Shown here one piece after another: positions 24,386 through 34,023 of a stretch of 64,000 nt of DNA. The notes under the pieces are model-generated. The model did no database searches. It was not told the DNA's origin and saw only the letters and a list, made by a program, of their open reading frames with translations. Position numbers and translations under genes: made by a program. Position 1 is the stretch's first letter. Each line of letters opens with the position of its first letter. The DNA is from Saururus chinensis (taxonomy: Eukaryota; Streptophyta; Magnoliopsida; Piperales; Saururaceae), in assembly GCA_035235625.1 (NCBI GenBank), contig CP141140.1, forward strand, positions 26,618,685 to 26,682,684, written 5' to 3'.

Positions 24386-26232
24386 CATGCATGTCATATG
24401 CATTTCAACATACCATACAATCATGCTTACAAGCACATCATGCAATCGGATTGTTACTTAACATCCAAGCATGGAATCATACAATCCTAGCATGCTGCTA
24501 CTCATTCAAAGCATGCTATCATAAAATTACGAGTTCAAAGCTCCCCTACCTCGTAATCATGATGTTCGATGGTGAGCACATGACGGTGGCGGCGTCGGCG
24601 GCGGAGTTGGTGGTCAAAACCATTGCCTGGCTGAGAGAGCTACTGTCCCGAGGATTTTAGGAAGCGCCAGAACTAGTCACGGCCAAACAGGGTGTCAGAA
24701 GTCAATGTGGCAAAACTCGCGATCCACGGCAGCACACTAGGGCGGCCGAGAGAAATATCATGCCAACATATGTGGCGGTGCGACCAGAAGTCGATGGTGT
24801 ACTCACTGAAGATGGGCCGGTGGCTAAGACATACTCAGCCGGCCACAAGACGTCGAAATCGGCCGTGGACAGCACCCAACGGCGACGATTTCGTTCAACA
24901 AAGGCCCACATAAGGGCAGAGAGCGTGGGGCAACACTCGAGGATAGAGGAGAGGTGGAGGAGGACTATGTGTCAACTCCACTCAGTGGCAAAGCCAACCG
25001 ATGGTTAGGCGACGTGAATGCGGCGCCTAAACCCAGAAGCACATGCGTAGCCACATGCACACGCGGCCCAAAGGGGCGGGGGAGAGGGCTGAAAAGAGGC
25101 GAACCAAAGCCCACAAAAGGCCAATAGGGCTAAGGCCCTAGCTGTGGTCAAACTAAACGACGACATCGCCGATCGCCACCCACAACCAATACCCATGGTG
25201 CAGGCAGCTATGCATCTTGCACGGTATAGGGCAATGACAAGCGGCCCATTCCGGGCGGAGTGTATAATCGAGCCAATTGGGGCTGGCCCTCACTGTCGCC
25301 GAGCCGGGGCAGAGCCCATAATGGCCAAATAGCATATGGCTTGCCGATGACCATGACCTGAGATGCACCCAAAGCGTCTAATAGGGCGGAGCAACGTAAT
25401 AGGGCGAAGCGGGGTCAAAAATAGCAAACCCCTACTGACACCGGGTCGAGGTAGGCTAGACGGAGTCCTACTAGTGGCCGGACGATGACCGGAAACACAC
25501 CGGCATCCAAAAAATCCCACGGACAATGAGATGGAATAGTAGAAACAAAACCCGACCAAAGTACCAGTAGCTCACCACGGAGCGAAGAAAGCATGGCGGT
25601 GGCTCTAGCCAGTGCCTATGGGTTCCTAGCGGCTAACTAAACATAAGTCTAGTTGAGAGCGGCCGCAAATGATGTCAAAATCATACACCCACAGTTCAAA
25701 AACGGGATTGAAGGAGAGAAAAACCCGAAAAAAGGTTTGGTACCTCGTGGAGGAGCGAAGAGGCCGTGGTGGTAGTCATAGCCGGTACCTATGGACTCAT
25801 GGCAGTGAGGCAAAGCAGATCCTGACAAGAATTGCTGGAATCCAACGACGGAGGAGAGAGAACGGAGCAACCGGAATCAAGCTCGGGTTCTCGCAAAATG
25901 TCACTGGACGTCGTCTTTTTTTTCTGGATGTCGGTTGTGTGAAAACCAATGGGTGGAAAGATATATATAGTTAATTATTTTAATTTTTACATCTATGTCC
26001 CTAACATGCGTTCACCTACCAATTACGCATTGTAGCTCCAAAATTTGCACCATAAGCGCGCAGTGAGACCCACGACCCACGACTAAGCCCCACACCAACT
26101 CTACGGGTATAAATATGGGGTAGATACACAAATATAAATATGCTGAAGCATCACATTTTCTTCCAAAAATGACTAAAAAAATAGTAGGAAAATCACAGAA
26201 AATCGTAAAAAAATCAGGGACCTTACAGCTGC

Positions 26233-26755
26233 TTTGTACTCACAGCAAATTCTTATTAATAATATATGTCTGGGACATTAGTAGTAAGCCGTGAGAGCAT
26301 ACAAACCCTAGAAGCATCTTCGATATGTATGAAGAAGCACTAGGGGTGGTTTTGGGTGAGAGGCACACCATGTTTTCATGAAAAATATTATATATGATAT
26401 GTGCTATGAAACTGCCATGTGTTTATTAATGCTTGATAGTATAAACTCCCCTACTGAGTATTTAAAATACTCACCACCCCCCAGACTTTGCAGGACTAGA
26501 TGAAGCTTAGTGTGCAGGTAGAGGGGCCTACTCTGAGTTTTATCGATGTGATTTAAAGGATTTCAACCGCACCGAAACTAGTAAGAACTCTTTATTATTT
26601 TTCTCTTGAGTGTTTGTACACGGACTATGGTTCCTGGGTACATTACTATTTTGTTATCACATATGGAGAGTGGCTCCAGTCGAGGGCCCGGGTAAACTTC
26701 GATATCTTTATAAAAAGAAAATTTTATATACTTCCACAAATCCCGGGACGCGACA
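26233..26755 (+). mobile_element. Right part of C copy 3a
   Basis: The 3' end of the C element after the A-left insertion, followed directly by B3 sequence. No gene. Confidence 0.75.
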
Positions 26756-27394
26756 AGATAATCTCAATATGTTTGTCTCCTTATAGCATTTCTGCTATTC
26801 TCAACCCAGGGAGGATCCATGTTCAATCAATAACTCAAATCAAAATCATGTCCTTTTGGACCAACCAAATTCTGATTAATCCAAAGATTGGTTAATCCGG
26901 CACGCAATCTAACATCATTGCATACAATCAATCAATCACGTCTAAACATCAGTAAAGTCTCATTCATGGAATCCGTTCATGATGCATGCAACATGATGCA
27001 TAAGTGAGCATTCTCTACGTGAATTCCAACACATAGAATGTGCTCCCATCAGTTCCCTCATGCATCATAATCGAATCATAAATAACCATGATTTCATAGT
27101 AAACTCCTCACACGTGTGCGTTCATGTATTTCCTAAGCACATGACCAATTCTTTGATATAAGCTCATAAGGCAATACACTCATGCTTAAACACATTCAAA
27201 TCATGATTACCAACTAAAAATCTAGGGTTAAATCCACCATAAACCATAAATCCGTTCATGTAAAATCAAATGCTTAACTCCTGTAAGGTCCCTGATTTTT
27301 CTACGATTTTCTGGGATTTTTCTGCCATTTTTCTGGTCATTTTCGGCAGGAAAATGTGACGTTTTAGCGTATGGGTATTTGTGTCTTTTCCCCG

Positions 27395-27402
27395 TATTTA
27401 TA
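27395..27402 (+). promoter_or_regulatory. TATA-like box of A-right LTR
   Basis: TATTTATA about 115 bp inside the LTR, kept in A-left on the opposite strand (ATATTTATACCCG). It lies upstream of the GC-rich leader, as expected for a U3 promoter. Confidence 0.5.
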
Positions 27403-27419
27403 CCCGTAGAGTCGGGTGT

Positions 27420-28830
27420 GGGGCTTAGTCGCGGGCCACGGGCCTCGCTGCGCGCTTATGGCGCGAATTTTGGAGGTTCGACGCGTAACCAGTGGGTTAA
27501 CGCGCGTTGAGCGTACGTTTGGAAAAAGAAAAAGAAAAAAAAATAAAACAGGAAAATTGGATCGGGATCGGGATCGCCCGATCCAGAACTTCCTACGTGA
27601 TGAACAGTACCGCCGCCCCCCCCAATCCGCCTTTTCCCTGTGCCCGGCTGCCGCCGGCCGCCGGCAGGCCGCAGGACGCCGGCACAGGCTCCGCCCCGGT
27701 GGTGCAACGCCGAGGGGCCACGCGCCGCCCTCTTTTCCGGTTAGCCGCCCTTTTACTGCCTTTTTGGATTTCGCCGCCGTCGTAGGCCGGCGAGGGCCGG
27801 CCGGCCGCCCACGGCTCCACCATGGGCCGGCGACAGCGGGAGGACACTCCCCCCGGCCCCGGACGGCCCCAGCTCCGCCGTCCCGCTCCCTCTCTCTGCT
27901 GCCCCTGTTTTCGCCCCCACTGTACAGCGCCGTTCCGCCGCCACCACGGGCCGGCACAGCCCGACCGGCCGGCCACGGTTCCGCCCAGGGCCGGCGACGG
28001 TGAGGAGCCACTCCTCCCGGCCCGGTGGGCCTCCGTTCCGCCGCCCGTCCTCATCCCCCTCTCTGCCCTGTTTTTCCGCCGGACGACTGTTTTGGTCGAT
28101 TTGGGGCCGCCGGCGGCGAGCTGCGGCCGATCGGACCTCCGTCCGGCACCGCCTTGCTCCGGCGACGGCGAGGAGCCCCTCCTCCCGGCCCGGTGGGCCT
28201 CGGCACCGCCGCCCCACCCTCTTTCCCCCTCTGTTCACTGTTCCGCCGACGGACTGTTTGGGCAAACAGTGGCCGCCGGCGGTGATCTGCGGCCGATTCG
28301 GCCTTCCCCCAGTCCCGCCTTGCTCCGGAGAAGGCAGTGGACTACACCTCCGTGCCCGATTCAGCCGCCGCCCCCATGGCCGCTCCGCCCTTACGGATTT
28401 TCTCCGGTCGTCCCCTATTTTTGGCCTGCGTCCGTTTTGGACATGGTGACTGACGTTATCAGTCGGACGCCGGATTTGTTTTGGTGGACGAGTTCACCTG
28501 CTCAGGCCTTGGCCAGTGACGGCCTCATAGCCTTTCCTCGACCGTGAACCCTCCTCTTGCTCTCTACCGTGCGAGATGCACAGCCGCCCGCACCATGGGT
28601 ATTGGTTGTGGGTGGCGATCGGCGATGTCGCCACTTAGATTGGCCACTGCTAGGGCCTTAGCCCGGTTGGCTTTTGTGGGCCATGAGTCGCCTCATTTCA
28701 GCCATCTCCCCCGCCCTTTTTGGGTCACGTGCGCATGTAGCCACGCGGGTACTTCTGGGTTTAGGCGCCGCATTCGTGCCGCCTAACCATCGGTTAGCTT
28801 TGCCACCGAGTGGAGTTGACCACTAGAGCC
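27420..28830 (+). other. CpG-rich, GC-rich leader block of A-right
   Basis: A stretch very rich in GC and CpG in an otherwise AT-rich window. It contains two or three related segments of about 170 bp (CCGGCGACGGYGAGGAGCC, CTCCTCCCGGCCCGGTGGGC, GCGGCCGATYSG recur near 27985-28030, 28155-28200 and 28270-28330). Long open frames exist on both strands in several phases, which follows from base composition. I see no protein domain. It may be a transcribed leader or captured host DNA. Confidence 0.6.
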
Positions 28831-29439
28831 GTCCTCCACCTCTCCTTTGATTCTCGAGCATTGCCCCACGCTCTCCGCCCTTATGTGGGCCTTTGTTGAC
28901 CGGAATCGTTGCCGTTGGGTGCTGTCCACGGCCGATTTCGATGTCTTTGTGGCCGGCTGAGCACGTTTTAGCCAGCGGCCGATCTTCAGTGTACACCCTC
29001 GACATCTGGTCGCACCGCCACATTCTTTGGCACGATATTTCTCCCGGCCGCCCTAGGGTGCCGCCATGGATCGCGGGTTTTGCCGCATTGATATCTGACA
29101 CTCTGTTTGGCCGTGATAGTTCCGGCGCATCCTAAAATCCTCGAGACAGCAGCTCTCTCAGCCAGGCAACGGTTTTGACTGCCAACTCCGCCGCCGACGC
29201 CGCCACCGTCGTGTGCTCGCCATCGAACGTCATGATTACGAGGTAGGGGAGCTTTGAACTCGTAAATTCATGAAGCATGCTTTGAATGAGTAGCAGCATG
29301 CTAGGATTGTATGATTCCATGCTTGGATGTTAAGTAACGATCCGATTGCATGAGGTGCGTGTAAGCATGATTGTATGGTATGATTGATATGCATGAGATG
29401 TATGCATGTTTTATGGATGTGGATTATGTATGCGTTGGC

Positions 29440-29705
29440 GATGGCTAGCAAATATGTCAGTATGCTATGTATGGGTTATGCATGTGCTAGTGATGGCTAG
29501 CGTGCATGTTTGAAGTATGTAAGAATGTGTGTGCACGTGCTAGAGATGACTAGCGTGTACGTTTGATGTATGCATGTGCTAGTGATGGCTAGCGTGCATG
29601 TTTGATGTATGTGTGAATGTATGCATCTGCTAGTGATGGCTAGCGTGCACGTTTGACGTGTGTATGCATGTGCTAGTGATGGCTAGCATGCATGTTTGTA
29701 AGTTA
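29440..29705. repeat. Tandem repeat in A-right, core ATGTGCTAGTGATGGCTAGC
   Basis: Six units of about 40-55 bp, followed by GTRCRTGTTTGATGTATG-like sequence. Reverse complement of the array at 23985-24385. Confidence 0.85.
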
Positions 29706-30459
29706 TGTATGTATGACCGTATGTGTATGTTGTACGTATGTGTGAGACATACGTATGTATGATGGCATTTTGCCTATGCTTTGGATGTGCGTATGTGTTT
29801 GTGGGCAGAGGTATGGGCGATGGACAGTAAGAGGTGACAGAAGCTCTGTCTGAATTTGGATGCGGTTGTGTAAGCGTATGACAGAGGATAAGAGTATGAC
29901 GGGCAAGGATTAGAATGGATCAGTTTAGGGTGGATTGTGTGTTGGGCATTTGTCAGACAGTAAGAGTGTTCATAATTGTACAAGCATAACGTACAGATTA
30001 TGAAGTGAAAAATAAGTATAATAAGTGAGATATAAGTAAGAGGGCGACAACTGGGTTGGCTCTGAGGAGCGTTATTTGAGGATGTCAGTGTAAGAGGTTT
30101 TGGCCATAAGATGGATGGCGAAGTGTAAGACTGTAAGGGTTTGGTGTACGATGAGTTTTGTCCATGATGTGGACGGGTAAGTGAAGTATGCTGCCCTGAC
30201 GAACTTGGGTTTCGATCGGGCTCAGCTTCAGTTTGACCAGTCGAGGACTGTGAGTTTGTGTGGCATAATTGTACCGCATAATATACTTAATTCAAACTTG
30301 AATTATAAGCACAGCTAATGATAGCGTTGTGAGTTTGAGACCTAAGGGTTCGACGGATTAAGTTCTGTGTTTGAGCTGGCCGCTGATGAGTTGGCCGAGC
30401 GTTTATCATGTCTTGCCATGGTGTTATCCTGCGGGATGTTGTCTGTGTGCTATGTAGGG

Positions 30460-30690
30460 CACCGGACGTCTGATGCTCTGCTGAGAGCGACGTTGTTTTT
30501 TATTTGGTCTGTGTGCTGTATAAGCCCAGACGTTTGATGCTCTGTTGAGAGTGATGTACGTTTCTGACTTTGTCTGCGTGCTGTACGAAGCCCAGACGTC
30601 TGATGCTCTGCTGAGAGCGACGTATATTTCTGATTTGGTCTGTGTGTTGTGTAAGCCCAGACGTTTGATGCTCTGTTGAGAGAGTTGTAT
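30460..30690. repeat. About 64-bp tandem repeat in A-right
   Basis: Four units with the core GACGTCTGATGCTCTGCTGA, then GAGCGACGT and TTTGGTCTGTGTGCTGTATAAGCCC-like sequence. A-left has only one or two decayed units near 23590-23650, so copy number differs between the two elements. Confidence 0.8.
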
Positions 30691-30905
30691 GATTTCGCCC
30701 AAGAGTGGCACTGTACGTTTCTGCCCAAGTGGCACTGTATGTTTTCTGCCCAAGAGTGGCAATGGTACTATAAGACCCATTATGGTGGGCAATTCTCTGG
30801 CACTATAAGACCCATTATGGTGGGCAATTCTCTGGCACTATAAGACCCATTATGGTGGGCGATTCTATGGCACTATAAGACCCATTATGGTGGGCAACTG
30901 TATGA
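30690..30905. repeat. 27-bp and 35-bp tandem repeats in A-right
   Basis: Three units of the CCCAAGAGTGGCACTGTA type, then four nearly identical 35-bp units (TGGCACTATAAGACCCATTA, then TGGTGGGCAATTCTC). The 35-bp units are almost unchanged between copies, which suggests recent amplification. Confidence 0.85.
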
Positions 30906-31129
30906 CCCCTTATGTGTGGGTGTTTATGTTTGCGTGCTCAGGTAAGTAGTATCATGGATCTACTCTTACCTGTTTGATCCAGTGCCCCATGAGCATTGGT
31001 GTGCCTTACCTTCAGAAAAGTCCATGGCGTCTAGTCACTCCCCGGAGGTTAAGGTGTTGCCCCAGTGGCATTCTTTTCCATTTCGACGCTGGAGCTTATT
31101 AGTTGTAATGAGCTTCAGTGGTCGTTGAT

Positions 31130-31630
31130 ATGTGTACGATTATGAGTACGACTGTATAAGTGTGAGTACGACTGTAAGCGTATGAGTATGAGTAAGACTG
31201 TAAGCGTATGAGTATGAGTAAGACTGTAAGCGTATGAGTATGAGCACGACTGTAAGAGTATGAGTGCGATTGTGAGAATATGGTTCTGAGTAAGACAGTA
31301 AGTATGATTTTGTGCAGACTGTACGAGTGAGGTCGTACGAGTCTGATTGTACGAGTAAGGTCATACATGTATGAGTAAGCTGTATGAGTGAGCATACGAT
31401 TGTACGAGTAAGGTCGTACAAGTATGCGTATGTTGTATGAGTATGCGTACGGTGGTACGAGTAAGTTGTATGACCCTGGATAAGGGTGTTTGTGTAAGTT
31501 GTTTGGATAGTATGATTTTGGCACAATGGTGCCTTGGTATGATTTTGGCACGATGGTGCCTTTAGTATGTTGTTGGCACGATGGTGCCTTCGGTATGTCT
31601 GTGGCACGTTGGTGCATTTGGCATGTTTGT
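31130..31630. repeat. Short tandem repeats in A-right (18-28 bp)
   Basis: AGTATGAGTAAGACTGTAAGCGT-type units (31140-31260), GTACGAGTAAGGTCGTA-type units (31320-31460), then TATGATTTTGGCACGATGGT units (31505-31620). They produce serine/tyrosine/histidine-rich open frames that are not genes. Confidence 0.8.
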
Positions 31631-34023
31631 ATGAATTTGAGCATGATTATGATATGCTTCTGCTTCATGTTTGAGTTGCATGACGCATGCATTTCTGAAC
31701 TTATGGAGTTCACCGTTTGGGATTTCCCCTACTGGGTATTTTCCTACTGAGTATGAAAATACTCAGCCTACTATTTTTAGCCCCGTTGTACGGGAGGTTT
31801 TGCAGGTTGTGCGGAGAGCTCCTGGAGATGGACGCTCGTTTCAGCGGTGGATTGATTCCCGTTGACTCAGGTATCAGCTTGACTCTCTGTGAGTTTATTT
31901 GTGCCACGATCTCCTGTATTGAGTGAGATGAGACTTTAAGATGTTTTATTCTGGACTTTCGATTGGATTAGTCTATGGACTGTTAGGGGACTTGTACTCA
32001 GGGATGCCCGGGAGTGATTTGTATTTAAAAGTCTATGATCATAGCAGAATTTATTCGTACGTGTGTTTTCGAGTAGCGCCTGAGGATATTTGATTTGACA
32101 GTACGATGTTTAACCGTATGATGTTTTAAATTATAAACAGGTTTTGATTTTATCGTTTTGACTCCGATTTATGGGGAAAAAAAAATTTATGAGTTTTAAG
32201 AAAAAGGGATGAAAAATCTCGGGCGTTACAACTCCTACAAGCATGATTATTCTACACATGAAGTTATAACATAATAACGTCATTCACCCACAATCTATTC
32301 CCATTATATGATAACATATCTATGTAGTGTATCCAATCAATTAGCCACTAGACCCGATCAATTGCCAACAAAGCAGATCAAAGTCTTCTTCTTCTTTTCG
32401 AAATCCAAAACTGAAACACAATTGTTGAACCATAAAACCTTCATCCCAAGCCTCATTACCATCAAAATTTAATCAAATATTCTAGAAAGCTAATTGAACC
32501 CATTCCAAAGTAAAACCCTAATAAATCTAGGTAAAAGATTAACATTTGATTAATCTACCATTAAAGCCTTAAATATAAAACCCATTTAATCAAAACACAT
32601 AAAAATTAAAATTTACATACATATTAAGGCTGAGATGAAAACCCACTACCTCTCCATTTAATTTGAGTTGGATTTACACTTCAATTACCTCTGAAACCTC
32701 TAATCACTTTCTCTTTGGGCCTAATTGGGGATTAGGCTTCAAATCTCCTAGCTCAACCCTTTCCCCGAATGGGAAAGGGTCAACCACTTTCCTTTTATAT
32801 GAAGGGATGGGCTATACCTAATTAAAACTTAGGGTGATAATAAAATATTTAACTAAAAGTAGTATTTTGGCCATTTGAACTCTAATTAAGGCTATAAAAA
32901 TTCTAAATTTTTTTGTAATGACTTCATTTGATGTCTAGGATGTTTTAGACTAAAAACCTCAAATTCGACTATGGGGCCCCTGTTAAACCTTAATTTTCAA
33001 AAAATATGCAAAAATTTTAAAAATTTCCAAAAATTTACAGATGGTTTAGATTCACTTAAAACTCATAAATATGAAGTTATTTTTCTTTAAAACCTTTAAA
33101 AATCACCTTATTTTTAAAAATCATCGATTAAACCATATAAAAGTAATTAAACATAATAAATTAAAACCAGTTCAAGTTAAGGGATCTTACAATTTCTCCT
33201 CTTGTTGTTTGTATTTTGCCCTTGTGAAAATTTTCAATCCTCCATTAAAGACATGTTGCAACTCCTCTTTGAATACTTTGTATATCAACTCCCATAGTTA
33301 TGTATTGTCTTTTTCAATTTACCATAGATCTTTAATATAAAGCTCAAGTGAATTCTCCTTTGGAAAATAATAATCAAAGGTGTAAACCTTCTTTTCTCCT
33401 CTAGGTTTTCCTCTCTCCAATTTCGTGATTTTATAACCCTTATATACCAAATTAAGTGGGTTTAGGACTTATACTTGAATAAGGAATAAAATGGAGATCA
33501 AAAGGTCTTCATTTAGGTAAATTGTTCTTCAAATGATAGATTGCTTTAAACAATGATCAATCGGTCACTATTTCTAATGTTCATGATTCTTCAATCAATT
33601 GCGAGAGCGATCGATCGATAACTTTCAGCTTCATTTTGCATAGGGCTGAATCAACACATGATCAATCATTTTATCCTTCACATTTTGAAACGATCGATCG
33701 TTCTACCTATTTTTGACAATTTTGCCCTTTTAACCTAAATCCTTCTAAAACCTCGGTAATCACTTAACATTTTCCAAGTGATTTATGTATATCAATGTGA
33801 TTTGAATAAGCTTCAAAACTCTTCACATTCTTCAGTCGTTCACCTTGATCAATAAGAATACATCTATACCTATTTTTCAAGTCTGAATTCCAAATCTGAC
33901 TTTACTACAACAACCTCAAATTAGATTTTAAGACTCAATACATACATATGGTTTCTTGACATAATTTTGATAAAGAAATCTGGTAATAAACTAGACATAT
34001 GACTCATAAGTTCTTACATAGTG

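Larger units (their letters stand above)
21826..26227 (-). mobile_element. Solo LTR, family A, minus orientation (A-left)
   Basis: 4402 bp. On the plus strand it starts AGTAACGCCCGAG (first base changed from T) and ends AGGGACCTTACA. The 5-bp duplication GCTGC is perfect (21821-21825, 26228-26232). The whole length is the reverse complement of A-right with indels. A minus-strand TATA (ATATTTATACCCG, about 26104-26117) is kept. It holds several minisatellites and no domain-bearing open frame. The GC-rich leader seen in A-right is shorter and CpG-poor here (24600-25900). Confidence 0.9.
20036..26755 (+). mobile_element. Solo LTR, family C, copy 3a, inside B3 and split by A-left
   Basis: It starts TGTAATGACC and ends CCCGGGACGCGACA. 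The flanks AAATA (20031-20035) and AGATA (26756-26760) differ at one base. Its own length is about 2.3 kb (20036-21825 and 26233-26755). Both ends match the minus-oriented C copy at 46246-54074. Its start shares GCCTCTAATAAA, ATTTTATGAGTTTTTAATAA and GTAGAGCTC blocks; its end shares GTAAGAACTCTTTATT and GGCTCCA blocks. It is interrupted by A-left at GCTGC. Confidence 0.82.
27282..32230 (+). mobile_element. Solo LTR, family A, plus orientation (A-right)
   Basis: 4949 bp, starting TGTAAGGTCCCTGATTTTTC and ending GAAAAATCTCGGGCGTTACA. The 5-bp duplication ACTCC is perfect (27277-27281, 32231-32235). A TATA-like TATTTATA (27395-27402) precedes a GC-rich leader. The downstream 2.5 kb is a chain of minisatellites. 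It has no primer-binding site, polypurine tract or second LTR, so it is scored as a solo LTR rather than a non-autonomous LARD. It is the best-preserved A copy and, with A-left, forms an inverted pair separated by 1054 bp. Confidence 0.9.
18690..33191 (-). mobile_element. Solo LTR, family B, copy 3 (B3), split by C and A-right
   Basis: It starts TGTCACACCCTGGCA and ends GGGATCTTACA. The flanks ACATC (18685-18689) and ATTTC (33192-33196) match at three of five bases. Its own sequence is 18690-20035, 26756-27281 and 32236-33191, together about 2.8 kb. The breaks line up with continuous sequence in B2 (for example TCTCAATA...CTCCTTATAGCATT). A minus-strand TATA (CATATAAAAGG, about 32792-32802) supports leftward transcription. 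No coding sequence. Confidence 0.78.
18264..34018 (-). mobile_element. Solo LTR, Copia-like (D), split by B3
   Basis: It starts TGAGAGTTC and ends GTTCTTACA with perfect 5-bp flanks TAGTG (18259-18263, 34019-34023). The A-outer sequence is continuous across those flanks. Its own length is about 1.25 kb (18264-18689 plus 33197-34018). Read on the minus strand, the left block contains GGGGTTTTCCACGTAAATT, a motif common near the end of plant Copia LTRs, which sets family and orientation. The right block carries GATCGATCG clusters (33600-33700). The family call rests on one motif and is moderate; the solo-LTR call is firmer. Confidence 0.72.

Noticed and set aside
22466..24660. Open frames of 100-144 codons in A-left
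   Set aside because: They run through tandem repeats and have no recognisable domain; mirrored frames in A-right are not conserved.
27364..28547. Long open frames (up to 241 codons) on both strands in the GC-rich part of A-right
   Set aside because: Several phases on both strands are open at once, the translations are proline/arginine/alanine runs without a domain, and the region lies inside an LTR. Base composition explains them.
31099..31713. 204-codon minus-strand frame rich in serine, tyrosine and histidine
   Set aside because: It is a translation of 18-28 bp minisatellite units inside the A LTR.
27282..32230. A-right as a non-autonomous LARD with its own two LTRs
   Set aside because: No direct repeat of the left end is seen near the right end, and no primer-binding site or polypurine tract lies inside. 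The solo-LTR reading is simpler.
33986..34018. ACTAG at 33989 as a second target duplication for a separate, truncated A element ending at 36570
   Set aside because: The A alignment starts only after TAGTG at 34019, and a perfect ACTAG lies at 10751 directly before a TGTAAC start, which gives a consistent single outer element.
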